A stretch of DNA of 64,000 nucleotides, taken from positions 56,870 to 120,869 of the forward strand of contig NZ_LWMU01000059.1 in assembly GCF_001639275.1 (NCBI RefSeq), written 5' to 3'. The stretch is from Methanobrevibacter oralis. Its GTDB lineage: Archaea; Methanobacteriota; Methanobacteria; Methanobacteriales; Methanobacteriaceae. Below the pieces are notes generated by a model. That model ran no database searches, was not told the origin of the DNA, and was given only the letters and a program-made list of their open reading frames with translations. A program made the translations under genes and the position numbers. Within the stretch, counting starts at the first letter, position 1. Every line of letters begins with the position of its first letter. Below are positions 1 to 9,006 of this stretch, one piece after another.

Positions 1-306
1 TCTTTATTAAGTAATATTGATGTAGTTGATGATTCTTCATCTGTTTTAAATGATGTCAAAGATGTAGTTAAAGATGAAGTTAATAATGTATCATCTACAC
101 TGAATACTAAAACAAACGATTCAACAAATGATGGAGGTGTTAATATCGTGAAAGAATTTGTTAAATTCAATGAACAAAATGGTGAGGGTTATTATCGCCA
201 AGTTGAATATAGTGATGGTAATTTCCGCCAATATGATGTTGAAACAGGTAAACTTATTGGTTCTTCTTATGAAAGCGATCAAGATAAACTTCCAAGCTTA
301 GAATAG
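1..306 (+). CDS. C-terminal end of an unrecognised protein (5' truncated by the window)
   Basis: Frame 1 is open from the first base to a TAG at 304-306, giving about 101 residues. The visible part is acidic and hydrophilic: a Ser/Asp/Val-rich stretch, then a segment rich in Tyr, Asn and Gln with ...GYYRQVEYSDGNFRQYD near the end. No membrane segment or catalytic motif is visible. I do not recognise the family. The direction agrees with the downstream purine operon, but 367 bases with their own TATA box separate them, so it is probably a separate unit. Confidence 0.6.
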   Translation, partial: SLLSNIDVVDDSSSVLNDVKDVVKDEVNNVSSTLNTKTNDSTNDGGVNIVKEFVKFNEQNGEGYYRQVEYSDGNFRQYDVETGKLIGSSYESDQDKLPSLE

Positions 307-673
307 TATGATTTTAAAGGCTTAAAACATTTTAATATTAAGTTGTTTTACCAGATTACCTTTTAGAAGAATCTTTTAATGAGGTTTTTCTTAAAGGTAA
401 TTTATCTACATCATAAATCAATATAAAATTGTTGCTAAAACTCAAAAAGAAGTAATTCATACCCATGGTCATTAATCAAGATGATGGATTTCTAGTAAGT
501 ATAATCTCAAAGCTTCTAAATACTTCTTTAAATGGGCTTCGTTTGGTAAATCAAAATGAATTTCAGGTTATATTAATTAAGTTTTAAATTATTTTTTTCT
601 TTAAAATATCTTTATATAATATTTTAAATAAAAAATATAGCATAAATAATTTAAATTGTATTTTGTTGATATC
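307..673. other. Intergenic stretch, purC promoter region
   Basis: No convincing gene is seen. All frames contain frequent stops. The right part is very AT-rich and contains the TATA box of the purC operon. Confidence 0.5.
611..620 (+). promoter_or_regulatory. TATA box of the purC operon
   Basis: TTTATATAAT is an archaeal-type TATA box 54 bases before the chosen purC ATG. It predicts a start of transcription near 640 and a short leader. Confidence 0.5.
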
Positions 674-1405
674 ATGAACAAAAAAGAGTTAATTAATTGT
701 GGTAAAGTAAAAAGCGTGTACAGTAGGGATAATGAAGATGAAGTAATCATTGAATTTAGGGATGATATGACTGCAGGTGATGGTGAAAGAAAAGAAGTAA
801 TGAGTAAAAAGGGTTCTTATAATGCTGTTATTTCTTCTAAAATATTTAAAATATTAGAGGAGAATGGTGTTGAAACACAATTTATTAATCTTCCAAAGCC
901 TAATGTAATGATTGCAAAAAAATTGGACATGATTCCAATTGAGGTTATTGTTAGAAACATAGCTACTGGTAGTTTAGTTCGTAAATATCCAATAGCTGAT
1001 GGTACTAAATTAGAGCCTCCAATTGTCCAAATGGATTTTAAAGCAGATGAATTCCATGACCCAATGCTTAATGATTCTATTATTAAAGCTTTAGGAATAG
1101 CTACACAAGAAGAAATTGATATTTTAACTGAAAAAGCATTAAAAACTAATGAAGTTTTATCAAAATTCTTTTTAGATGCAGGTATTATTTTAGTTGATTT
1201 TAAAGTTGAATTTGGTAAAGATAAAAATGGTAATATTCTTTTAGGTGATGAAATTTCCCCAGATAGTTGTAGATTATGGGACAGTGAAACTTTAGACATG
1301 TTAGATAAAGAATTATTTAGAAAAGGCAAAGACAGTGAAGTTATGGATGCTTATGTTGAGGTCTATAATAGAATTATTCCAGATGAGGAAAAAATTGATT
1401 TTTAG
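674..1405 (+). CDS. purC: SAICAR synthetase (phosphoribosylaminoimidazole-succinocarboxamide synthase)
   Basis: PurC joins CAIR and aspartate with ATP hydrolysis to form SAICAR in cytosolic de novo purine synthesis. The protein opens with GKVKSVYSRDNEDEVIIEFRD, the nucleotide-binding start of the family. It also has PIEVIVRNIATGSLVRKYP, LGDEISPDSCRLWD and a C-terminal helix. These are the usual SAICAR synthetase blocks, and the 243-residue length is normal. The frame extends upstream to a TTG at 656, but the ATG at 674 is chosen because the protein then begins MNKKELINCGKVK as family members do. It is the first gene of a close-packed operon (9 bases to purS). Confidence 0.95.
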   Translation: MNKKELINCGKVKSVYSRDNEDEVIIEFRDDMTAGDGERKEVMSKKGSYNAVISSKIFKILEENGVETQFINLPKPNVMIAKKLDMIPIEVIVRNIATGSLVRKYPIADGTKLEPPIVQMDFKADEFHDPMLNDSIIKALGIATQEEIDILTEKALKTNEVLSKFFLDAGIILVDFKVEFGKDKNGNILLGDEISPDSCRLWDSETLDMLDKELFRKGKDSEVMDAYVEVYNRIIPDEEKIDF

Positions 1406-1414
1406 GTGTTTTAA

Positions 1415-1681
1415 ATGATATTTGATATTGAAGTAAAGATTTCTCTTAAACATGGTATGTTAAATCCTGAAGCTACAACTATTGAAAGATCCCTGGATTT
1501 ACTTGGTTATAAAGTAAAAAATGCTAAAACAGTAGATATTATTAAATTCCAGATGGAAGGCGAAGATAGGGAAGTTATTCGTGAAAATGTTATTGATATG
1601 TGTGAAAGATTACTTTGTAATCCTGTAATACACGATTATAAAATTACAGTTATTCCACAAAACTCTGCTTGTGGTGTTTAG
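1415..1681 (+). CDS. purS: FGAM synthase subunit PurS
   Basis: Small subunit of the three-part formylglycinamidine ribonucleotide synthase (PurS-PurQ-PurL). A PurS dimer bridges PurQ and PurL and helps pass ammonia. The 88-residue length and the start [20 protein letters not shown], followed by a ...[14 protein letters not shown] block, are typical. A GGTG ribosome site precedes the ATG, and the stop codon directly abuts the purQ start (zero spacing), so the two are translationally coupled. purL is not in this window. Confidence 0.95.
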   Translation: MIFDIEVKISLKHGMLNPEATTIERSLDLLGYKVKNAKTVDIIKFQMEGEDREVIRENVIDMCERLLCNPVIHDYKITVIPQNSACGV

Positions 1682-2326
1682 ATGAAAATTGGTGTAATCA
1701 GATTTCCAGGAACTAATTGTGACAGGGATGTTGCTCATGCTATTAAATTAGCTGGTCTTACTCCTGAATATGTTTGGTGGAATGAGGAGAATTTAACTGA
1801 TTATGAAGGAATTGTAATTCCCGGTGGATTTTCATATGGTGATTATCTAAGAGCAGGTGCTATGGCTTCGATTACTCCAGTTATTGATGGAATTAAAGCA
1901 TTAGTCAAAGAAGAAAAACCTGTTTTGGGAATTTGTAATGGTGCTCAAATTTTAGGTGAAATTGGGCTTGTTCCAGGAATTTTTATAACAAACGAAAATC
2001 CTAAGTTCAATTGTGAATGGGTTGATTTAAAAGTAACTACAAATAGAACACCATTTACAAAAGAATTTACAAAAGGACAAACCGTTAAAATTCCAATTGC
2101 TCATGCTGAAGGAAGATTTTACACAGAAAACATTGATTTAATGAAAGATCAAGATCAAATTGTCTTACAATTTAAAGATAAAAATCCTAATGGCTCTATG
2201 GAAGCTATTACTGGAATTTGTGATGAATCTGGTCTTGTTTGTGCTATGATGCCTCATCCTGAAAGAGCCTGTGAAGAAATTTTAGGTTCGAATGATGGTT
2301 TAAACTTTTTTAGAGGGTTTTTATAA
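1682..2326 (+). CDS. purQ: FGAM synthase glutamine amidotransferase subunit PurQ
   Basis: Class I glutamine amidotransferase that releases ammonia from glutamine for PurL in step four of purine synthesis. It starts [16 protein letters not shown]. The nucleophile elbow GICNGAQIL holds Cys85, and [11 protein letters not shown] near the C-terminus supplies the catalytic His and Glu. The 214-residue length is normal for the archaeal and Gram-positive small PurQ type. It abuts purS upstream and is followed after 9 bases by cobA. Confidence 0.95.
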   Translation: MKIGVIRFPGTNCDRDVAHAIKLAGLTPEYVWWNEENLTDYEGIVIPGGFSYGDYLRAGAMASITPVIDGIKALVKEEKPVLGICNGAQILGEIGLVPGIFITNENPKFNCEWVDLKVTTNRTPFTKEFTKGQTVKIPIAHAEGRFYTENIDLMKDQDQIVLQFKDKNPNGSMEAITGICDESGLVCAMMPHPERACEEILGSNDGLNFFRGFL

Positions 2327-2335
2327 GTGATTTAA

Positions 2336-3046
2336 ATGGTAGTTTATCTTATTGGTGCAGGTCCAGGAGATGCAGAATTAATTACTCTTAAAGCAATTAA
2401 AGCTTTAAATAAAGCGGATGTTGTTTTATATGATTATTTGGCCAACGAGGAAATATTGGCTCATGCTCCTGATGATGCAGAAAAAATATATGTTGGTAAA
2501 AAGGCAGGTGAACATTATAAAACACAGGACCAAATCAACGAATTAATTATAAAGCAAGCTCAAAAACATGAAAATGTAGTTAGACTTAAAGGAGGAGATC
2601 CTTTTATATTTGGTCGAGGTGGAGAAGAAATATTAGCTTTAATGGAACATGATATCGAATTTAAAGTAATTCCAGGCGTTACTTCTGCAATTGGTGCACC
2701 AACTTCATTAGGGCTACCTGTAACTCATAGAGGCATAGCTACTTCTGTAACACTTGTAACTGGTCATGAGGATCCAACTAAAGTGGAAAATCAGGTGCAT
2801 TGGGATTATACCGCAGATACACTAATCATATTGATGGGAATTGGAAATATTAAAGAAAATACAAATGAAATTATGAAATATCGCTCAGCTGATACTCCAG
2901 TATGCGTTATTGAAAGTGGAACATTACCTGATGAAAACATTGTATTTGCTACATTAGGAGATATTTCAGATAAAGATGTAAACACTCCAGCTATCATGAT
3001 TATTGGGGAAGTTGTAAAACTTTACAAAGAAATATATAATTATTAA
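2336..3046 (+). CDS. cobA: Uroporphyrinogen-III C-methyltransferase
   Basis: Transfers two methyl groups from S-adenosylmethionine to uroporphyrinogen III, giving precorrin-2. That is the entry to cobamide, coenzyme F430 and sirohaem synthesis, all central in methanogens. Family motifs in order: [15 protein letters not shown] at the N-terminus, YVGKKAGEH near residue 52, [18 protein letters not shown] near 82-99, and [12 protein letters not shown]. At 236 residues it is the stand-alone enzyme, not fused to HemD or CysG. It sits between purQ and glmS with gaps of 9 and 11 bases, so it is probably co-transcribed; there is no obvious pathway link to those neighbours. Confidence 0.93.
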   Translation: MVVYLIGAGPGDAELITLKAIKALNKADVVLYDYLANEEILAHAPDDAEKIYVGKKAGEHYKTQDQINELIIKQAQKHENVVRLKGGDPFIFGRGGEEILALMEHDIEFKVIPGVTSAIGAPTSLGLPVTHRGIATSVTLVTGHEDPTKVENQVHWDYTADTLIILMGIGNIKENTNEIMKYRSADTPVCVIESGTLPDENIVFATLGDISDKDVNTPAIMIIGEVVKLYKEIYNY

Positions 3047-3057
3047 GAGGTGCTAAT

Positions 3058-4845
3058 ATGTGTGGAATTGTAGGTTGTATATTAAAGAAGGATGATGCTT
3101 ATGTATCTAACATTCTTTTTGATTGCATATCTAAATTAGAATACAGAGGTTATGATTCAATTGGATTAGCTACTTATTATAAAAATGAGATTTATATTAA
3201 AAAAGACAAAGGCGAAATTGAAGAGGTTGATAAAAAATTGGATTTAGCTCGCATGCCTGGAAACTTTGGAATTGCTCATGTTCGTTGGGCTACACATGGT
3301 GTTCCATCTAAACTAAATGCTCATCCTCAACTTGATGAAGAAAACTCAATTGCTGTTGTTCACAATGGAATTATAGAAAACTACTCTGAAATCAGAGAAA
3401 AACTTGAATTAGAAGGGCATGTTTTTAAATCAGATACTGATACTGAGGTTATTCCTCATTTAATCCAACGTTTCATTGATGAAGGAGCTGATTTAGAAAA
3501 AGCTTTTAAAAAAACTGTCGAAATTATTGAAGGATCTTATGCAATTGCAGCAATTTGTAAAGATGAGCCAAATAAAATAATAGCTACTCGTAAAGATTCT
3601 CCATTAATAGTTGGTATTGGAGAAGAGGCTTATTTTGTTGCTTCGGATACTCCAGCTATTCTAAGCTATGCAAGAGATATTATTTTTCCTGAAAAAGGTG
3701 AAATAATTATTTTAGATAAAAGTGGTGTTGTTGTAAAAGATGAATTTGATAATGTAGTTAAAAAAGAAATTGAAAGAATTGATTGGACACCAGAAATGGC
3801 TCAAAAAGAAGGTTACGATTATTTCATGATTAAAGAAATCAACGAACAAGCAATGGCGGTTAAGCAAACTTTAACTCAAAAAGAAAATATTCAAAACATA
3901 ATTGAAGATATTGGTGATATTTCAAGAGTGTGTTTTGTAGCTTGTGGAACATCATACCATGCTTCTTTAAGTGGAAAATACTTATTAGAATCATTGGCAG
4001 GTATTCCAACCGATGTTGTTCTAGCTTCAGAGTTTAAATATTCTGCAAATGCATTAAATGATGAAACTTTAGTTATATTTATTTCTCAATCAGGAGAAAC
4101 TGCCGATAGTTTAAAAGCATTAGATGTAGCTAATGAAATTTCTAAAACATTAGGAATAGTTAATGTAGTAGGTTCATCTATAACAAGAAGGGCGGATTAT
4201 GTAATTCAAACTCAAGCAGGTCCTGAAATTGGTGTTGCTGCAACTAAAACTTATTTAGCTCAACTCACTGCTATTTATTTATTTGTTGGACTATTGACTA
4301 ATAATGAAGAATTGCTTAATGAGCTTTATAAAGTACCTGATTATATTACAGAAGTACTTGGGGATGTTGATTATATTCAGGATTTATCTAAAAGATTTAA
4401 TTATGCGCATGACTTTTTCTACTTAGGAAGAGGTTATTCATACCCAACAGCCCTTGAAGGCGCTTTAAAACTTAAAGAAATTACTTATATTCATGGTGAG
4501 GGATATGCTGCTGGAGAACTTAAACATGGTCCTTTGGCTTTAATAGATGAAGGAGTTCCTGTTATTGTTATTATACCTCCAGGAGATAATCATAAAAAAA
4601 CTATGAGTAACTTAGTAGAAGTTAAATCTCGTAAAGCACATGTGTTAGCTATTGGTTCTAGTGATGATGATGTTTTAGAATCAAAAGCTAGTGACATAAT
4701 AAAAATTAATAGTGAAGTTAAAGAACTTATTGCTCCATTAGTTTATGTTGTACCATTACAATTAATTGCATATTATATTACTATTGAAAAAGGTTTCAAT
4801 CCAGATAAACCAAAGAATTTAGCTAAATGTGTAACGGTTGAATAG
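3058..4845 (+). CDS. glmS: Glutamine--fructose-6-phosphate aminotransferase (isomerizing)
   Basis: Makes glucosamine-6-phosphate from fructose-6-phosphate and glutamine, the first step to UDP-GlcNAc used for pseudomurein and glycans. The N-terminal Ntn-type amidotransferase domain begins MCGIVGC with catalytic Cys2 after Met removal. It has the RWATHG and HNGIIENY blocks. Two SIS sugar-isomerase domains follow (ACGTSYHASL and SQSGETADS; then ALEGALKLKEITYIHGEGY). The C-terminus DKPKNLAKCVTVE is the classical GlmS ending. The 595-residue length is normal. The AGGTG ribosome site is five bases before the ATG. No riboswitch-like leader is visible; it is the last gene of the purC operon. Confidence 0.95.
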   Translation: MCGIVGCILKKDDAYVSNILFDCISKLEYRGYDSIGLATYYKNEIYIKKDKGEIEEVDKKLDLARMPGNFGIAHVRWATHGVPSKLNAHPQLDEENSIAVVHNGIIENYSEIREKLELEGHVFKSDTDTEVIPHLIQRFIDEGADLEKAFKKTVEIIEGSYAIAAICKDEPNKIIATRKDSPLIVGIGEEAYFVASDTPAILSYARDIIFPEKGEIIILDKSGVVVKDEFDNVVKKEIERIDWTPEMAQKEGYDYFMIKEINEQAMAVKQTLTQKENIQNIIEDIGDISRVCFVACGTSYHASLSGKYLLESLAGIPTDVVLASEFKYSANALNDETLVIFISQSGETADSLKALDVANEISKTLGIVNVVGSSITRRADYVIQTQAGPEIGVAATKTYLAQLTAIYLFVGLLTNNEELLNELYKVPDYITEVLGDVDYIQDLSKRFNYAHDFFYLGRGYSYPTALEGALKLKEITYIHGEGYAAGELKHGPLALIDEGVPVIVIIPPGDNHKKTMSNLVEVKSRKAHVLAIGSSDDDVLESKASDIIKINSEVKELIAPLVYVVPLQLIAYYITIEKGFNPDKPKNLAKCVTVE

Positions 4846-4885
4846 TATTTTTATATATTATTCAATTTTTTTATAATGTAAAACT

Positions 4886-4920
4886 TTTTATACCTTGTGC
4901 AATAAAAGTATTTAGCACAA
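4886..4920 (+). promoter_or_regulatory. TATA element and perfect inverted repeat before the surface-protein gene at 4933
   Basis: TTTTTATAC (about 4887-4895) is a likely TATA box. Just after it TTGTGC (4895-4900) and GCACAA (4915-4920) form a perfect inverted repeat with a 14-base spacer, overlapping the expected transcription start. It could be an operator or a hairpin at the 5' end of the RNA. The paralogue at 17662 lacks this pair. Confidence 0.35.
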
Positions 4921-4932
4921 CCGAGGAATAAA

Positions 4933-6789
4933 ATGTTTAATAAGGGATTTTACATAATTTTATTTTCATTAGTTTTTATTTTATCAATGTCTTCTGTTGT
5001 TGCAGAGGATACAGATATGGCTAATGAAAGTAATTTAAATAATAATTCATTAGATAATGCAACTGTTCTACCTCAAAATCAGTCAGCTTTAGAGGAAAAT
5101 TACACTTTATCAAGTAATGATATCTCAATGTATTATAATGATGGAAGTAATTATAGAGTATCTTTATTAAATAATACTTCACCTGTTAAAGGTGCTAAAA
5201 TTATTATTAGTATTGCAGGAGTTAACTATACAAAAGTTACAGATAAAGATGGAGTAGTTAGTTTTCCAATTAATAATTTAAAAAGCGGTACTTATACGGT
5301 TTCAGCATATTATGCTAATGAATCAATCACATCAAAATTAAAGATATTACCAGTAATCGTTACTAAAGATTTAAAAATCAATTACGCTAATGTAGCTAAA
5401 TTCACAGCTAAATTTTTAAATAAACAAGGTAAGGCATTAATAAATACTCATGTTAGTTTTAAAATTGATTCTAAGACATACAAAGTCAAAACTAATAAAA
5501 AAGGAATGGCTACTTTATTTATTAAAAAGCTTAAATCAGGTAAGCACATTATTTATTCGATTCATCCAAATGGCTTTGAACTTAAAAATACAATTAATGT
5601 TCTATCATCAATTTCTGCAAAAGATTTAAATAAACATTATAAAAGTAGTTTAAAGTTTACAGCTAAGTTTTACACGAAAAATGGAAAAGTTTTAGCTAAA
5701 AAATATATTAAATTTAAATGCAATGGCAATACTTTTACTAAAAAAACTAATAAATACGGTGTTGCAAGTTTAGGAATTATTTCAAAACCAGGGACTCTTA
5801 AAATTACATCAATTAATACTGTAACTGGTGAGAGAACTACAAATTCTGTTAAAATATTACCAACACTTTCAGCTAGTTCAATGAGTGTATTTGCAGATAC
5901 ACAAAATAAATTTAAAGTAAAGCTTTATAAAAATGAAAAATTAGTTAAAAATGCAAATGTTTATACTTATATTAATGGTGTTAAAAAAATAGCTAAAACA
6001 GATTCAAATGGTGTGGCTAGTTTTAATTTTAAATTAGCAAAAGGAACTTACATATTCAAATCAGTAGATCCATATACTGGTGGATCAATTAAAACAACAG
6101 TAACCGTTAAGGTAGTGCCTCTTAAAGCAGATGATGTAGTAACATTTGAAAATAAAACTTCAACATTTACTGTAAAAGTATTTAATCAAAATGGACGGGC
6201 TGCCCAAAATAAAAACATTAGTATAACTATAAATGGCACGGAAAAAATTGTTCAAACAGATGCTAATGGTGTAGCTAGTGTTAATTTTACTTTTGATAAA
6301 GGAGAATATATAATTATTTCAAAAGACATGGATACTGGTTATACGATTCAAAATAAAATCACAGTAATTGATCCGTCTAGCGGAAGACACTTTAATAAAT
6401 ATGGTGTTTCTGATGATGGTAAAACAATTCTAGCTATTGGACGGGCTTCAGCTCCAGGAGAGATGGGAAAATATAATTATACTTTTTATATGGTTGAATT
6501 TTTAAGGGTTTGCCCATATTGCGGAAGCAATGAACTTTATTGGAGTATTTTTTGGGCAGGAAATGAGGTTACAAGTAAAGGAAGATTCCCTGCTACAGGA
6601 AGAATTGAATGGGGGAGTGCTGAGGGAGGAATATATTGTGCTCACTGTGACGCTGATTTTAGTATTTTTGGTAATGAACACATAGCAGGATCTACTAAAA
6701 AATTGACTCCTTTGTGTGATCCTATTCCATGTACAAAGGAAGATGCTTACAAATTGTTAAGTGGAAACTTTATATTATATTATTATTAA
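4933..6789 (+). CDS. Secreted Ig-like-repeat surface protein with C-terminal zinc-ribbon-like domain
   Basis: A 618-residue adhesin-like protein. Residues 1-25 are a Sec signal peptide (FYIILFSLVFILSMSSVVA). About five repeats of some 80 residues follow (roughly 55-485), each with a TDKDGV/TNKKGM/TDSNGV-type turn and a Lys-rich beta sandwich pattern. This resembles the Ig-like domains of Methanobrevibacter adhesin-like proteins. The last ~130 residues form a distinct domain: KYGVSDDGKTILAIGRASA, then CPYCGSNELYWSIFWAG and CAHCDADFSIFG, two CxxC knuckles expected to bind a metal. No membrane anchor is seen at the C-terminus. A GAGG site precedes the ATG. It is a paralogue of the gene at 17662. 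The C-terminal domain's function is unknown to me. Confidence 0.8.
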   Translation: MFNKGFYIILFSLVFILSMSSVVAEDTDMANESNLNNNSLDNATVLPQNQSALEENYTLSSNDISMYYNDGSNYRVSLLNNTSPVKGAKIIISIAGVNYTKVTDKDGVVSFPINNLKSGTYTVSAYYANESITSKLKILPVIVTKDLKINYANVAKFTAKFLNKQGKALINTHVSFKIDSKTYKVKTNKKGMATLFIKKLKSGKHIIYSIHPNGFELKNTINVLSSISAKDLNKHYKSSLKFTAKFYTKNGKVLAKKYIKFKCNGNTFTKKTNKYGVASLGIISKPGTLKITSINTVTGERTTNSVKILPTLSASSMSVFADTQNKFKVKLYKNEKLVKNANVYTYINGVKKIAKTDSNGVASFNFKLAKGTYIFKSVDPYTGGSIKTTVTVKVVPLKADDVVTFENKTSTFTVKVFNQNGRAAQNKNISITINGTEKIVQTDANGVASVNFTFDKGEYIIISKDMDTGYTIQNKITVIDPSSGRHFNKYGVSDDGKTILAIGRASAPGEMGKYNYTFYMVEFLRVCPYCGSNELYWSIFWAGNEVTSKGRFPATGRIEWGSAEGGIYCAHCDADFSIFGNEHIAGSTKKLTPLCDPIPCTKEDAYKLLSGNFILYYY

Positions 6790-6790
6790 T

Positions 6791-6820
6791 TTTCTCATTT
6801 TAAATGAGAAACTCTTTTTT
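6791..6820 (+). terminator. Hairpin plus T-tract after the surface-protein gene
   Basis: TTTCTCATTT and AAATGAGAAA form a perfect 10-bp stem with a one-base centre (6791-6811), followed by CTCTTTTTT. It lies directly behind the stop codon. Confidence 0.6.
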
Positions 6821-7411
6821 ATATTTATTTTAGTATTAATACTGTTTTTAAATACAAGTTTTAGATATTCTCTATAGTGTTTATTAAGAAACAATCATTA
6901 AATACTGTATAATTGATAATACATATTTAAATTATATAATTAAAGATAATATTGCTTTAATATCTTATAAAAATATATTCTCTTATTTAATTGCTAATTA
7001 AAGTTTTATAATAGCAATACTAAAAAGAGAGATTCTTATTCATTTTTAACTTTTTTTTATTATCATAATAAATCGACTCTAAAAGTATTATTTCCATGAA
7101 TAAAGTTCATTGAATTAAAAAAATCATTAATAAAATAAATAGCATTTTGTTTATAATATGATCCTCTTTTAGGAAAATTTATATATGTGAAAATTAAAAA
7201 TATTTTTGTAAATAAGATTTATTTATAATAAATTTAATTTAAATAATTTATAAATATCTTTATTTAAATTTATGTTTATTCAAAATAAAAAGAAATAAAA
7301 TATTATTTATTTGAAAATTAGTATTTGAATTCTTTTTGAATAAATATGTGTTTTTTTACAGATTTTTAGAAAAAAATTTGCATTTAACAAAAAATTAGGA
7401 GTATGATATAA
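6821..7411. other. AT-rich gene-free stretch before the beta-helix adhesin
   Basis: About 590 bases, extremely AT-rich, with stops in all frames. Several TATA-like strings occur, so a promoter cannot be singled out. Only TTAGGAG at 7395-7401 is clear, the ribosome site that fixes the ATG at 7412. Confidence 0.5.
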
Positions 7412-8899
7412 ATGCTAAATAAAAATAAAATAGTATTATATTTAGCAATATTAGGTATTTTACTTTGTTGTATTAGTGCATCTAGTGCAACAGATGTAAA
7501 TGATATTGCCGTACCTGATGATGGAACAGTCATTGAAGAGGGTGATGTTTCAGTTTCAGTAGATAAGGTTGAACGAAAAAATATGGATTATCAGAATTAT
7601 TCTGTTAATGTAATGCCATTAGTAACCTATGTTAATGTTACAAACGATAACTATGGAAATTTCTTTGATAGTAATGGTTATACAACTTCACAAAATAATT
7701 TAAATTTTGTTGGAGATTTTAATTTAAAACCTTTTGGTAATTTTAAAATTAACCAAAATGTTTATTTAAAAGCTTATAATGCAACATTTAACAATATTGG
7801 TTTTGACATGTTAACTAGTGGTGTAAAATTAGATGGTGGAAACTTTGTTTTCAATGCACCTAACAATGCAGATTGTTATGCAATTAATGTGGTAAATTCA
7901 AATAATGTGAAAATTTCACATACAACTATTACCTACGCCTGTGCATATGATAATGCTGCAAACTATAATTATGCAATTAAAGCTATAAATAGTAAAAATT
8001 TAATAATTGATTGGAATAATATTATTGCAACATTACCTTTAAAAACTGTAAGTTGGAGTAATCCAGGTATTTCAGCTGATTATGTAGCGGGTGTGGCAAT
8101 ACAAAATTGTAATAACTTAAACTTTAAAAGAAACAATTTAACTATAACAGCTAATCGTCGTGTTGGTAGCTTCCCTACATTAGATGCGGTAATGATTGCA
8201 GATTCTAATAATGTCAAAGTCGAAGACAATAGAATCTATGAAAGTGACATTATAACTCAAGATAACCAATACAGTTATATCTATGGAATTGATGTTTACA
8301 GATGCAATAATACGATTATTAACAACAATACTGTAAATATGAATGGTAATAATTCAGGTGGAACTTATAGCGGTAACGGTACTGGAGCAGCTTACTGTAT
8401 ACAACTAACTGGTTCTTATACTGGTGTTGTTGTATCTAATAACACTTTAACTACAAAAAATAAAGGTCCTAACTTAGGAATTTATTCCCAAAACTATAAT
8501 GGTGATACATATTTAACAGTATACGGTAATAAGATTAATGTAACTGGTAAGGCTGGAAGTGATCCATGGTCACTTGTATCTGGAATGGAACTACAAGATA
8601 CTAATGCAGTAGTATATAGCAACAAAATATTTGTAAATAATATTGCACCTTATGCTGCAGGTAACTATGCATTTGGTATTAGCTATGCTCAATCTACTCC
8701 AAAGTATCATTATTATAATATTCATCATAATAATGTCACTGTAGTTAATGCGGATTATGCAGTTTATTTAATTAATAGTAATTTTGTTTCTGGTTTTGTT
8801 AGGTATAATAATTTAATTGCAACACATGGAAATAATACTAATACTGGTAATAATGCCGTATCTGCACCATCTAATGTCGTAGTTAGCAACAATACATAA
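7412..8899 (+). CDS. Secreted parallel beta-helix adhesin-like protein
   Basis: A 495-residue protein. It has a signal peptide at 1-27 (KIVLYLAILGILLCCISASSA). A long Asn/Val/Ile-rich region follows, where units such as SNNVKISHTTITY, NCNNLNFKRNNLTI, DSNNVKVEDNRIY and RCNNTIINNNTVNM recur about every 20-25 residues. That is the right-handed beta-helix (NosD/pectate-lyase-like) pattern of methanogen adhesin-like proteins. There are no Ig-like repeats, no membrane anchor and no obvious catalytic site, so it is short for the group and probably a binding protein. The ribosome site TTAGGAG lies 10 bases before the ATG. It is followed by its own hairpin terminator. Confidence 0.78.
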   Translation: MLNKNKIVLYLAILGILLCCISASSATDVNDIAVPDDGTVIEEGDVSVSVDKVERKNMDYQNYSVNVMPLVTYVNVTNDNYGNFFDSNGYTTSQNNLNFVGDFNLKPFGNFKINQNVYLKAYNATFNNIGFDMLTSGVKLDGGNFVFNAPNNADCYAINVVNSNNVKISHTTITYACAYDNAANYNYAIKAINSKNLIIDWNNIIATLPLKTVSWSNPGISADYVAGVAIQNCNNLNFKRNNLTITANRRVGSFPTLDAVMIADSNNVKVEDNRIYESDIITQDNQYSYIYGIDVYRCNNTIINNNTVNMNGNNSGGTYSGNGTGAAYCIQLTGSYTGVVVSNNTLTTKNKGPNLGIYSQNYNGDTYLTVYGNKINVTGKAGSDPWSLVSGMELQDTNAVVYSNKIFVNNIAPYAAGNYAFGISYAQSTPKYHYYNIHHNNVTVVNADYAVYLINSNFVSGFVRYNNLIATHGNNTNTGNNAVSAPSNVVVSNNT

Positions 8900-8905
8900 A
8901 AATTT

Positions 8906-8980
8906 AAAATTTTGTAGAAATCGAATTAATATACATTTTATATAAAAATGTTGTTTAATAGTCTACAAAATTTTTATTTT
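8906..8980 (+). terminator. Long-stem hairpin plus T-rich tract
   Basis: A 13-base arm at 8906-8918 (ending TTTTGTAGA) pairs perfectly with 8962-8974. A 43-base loop lies between, and a long T-rich run to about 9000 follows. It separates the two adhesin genes. Confidence 0.5.
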
Positions 8981-9006
8981 TTTTATTTTTTTATTTTTTT
9001 GATAAT

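Noticed and set aside
307..600. Decayed gene before purC
   Set aside because: Some stretches look protein-like, but no frame can be followed across more than about 25 codons and no family is recognisable.
817..1329. Long minus-strand ORF opposite purC
   Set aside because: Shadow of purC; no ribosome site and no recognisable protein features. The same holds for the antisense ORFs inside glmS-cobA, hsdR, the adhesins, the ATPases and the Avs-like gene.
3047..3057. glmS riboswitch/ribozyme
   Set aside because: Only 11 bases separate cobA and glmS, leaving no room for a leader RNA.
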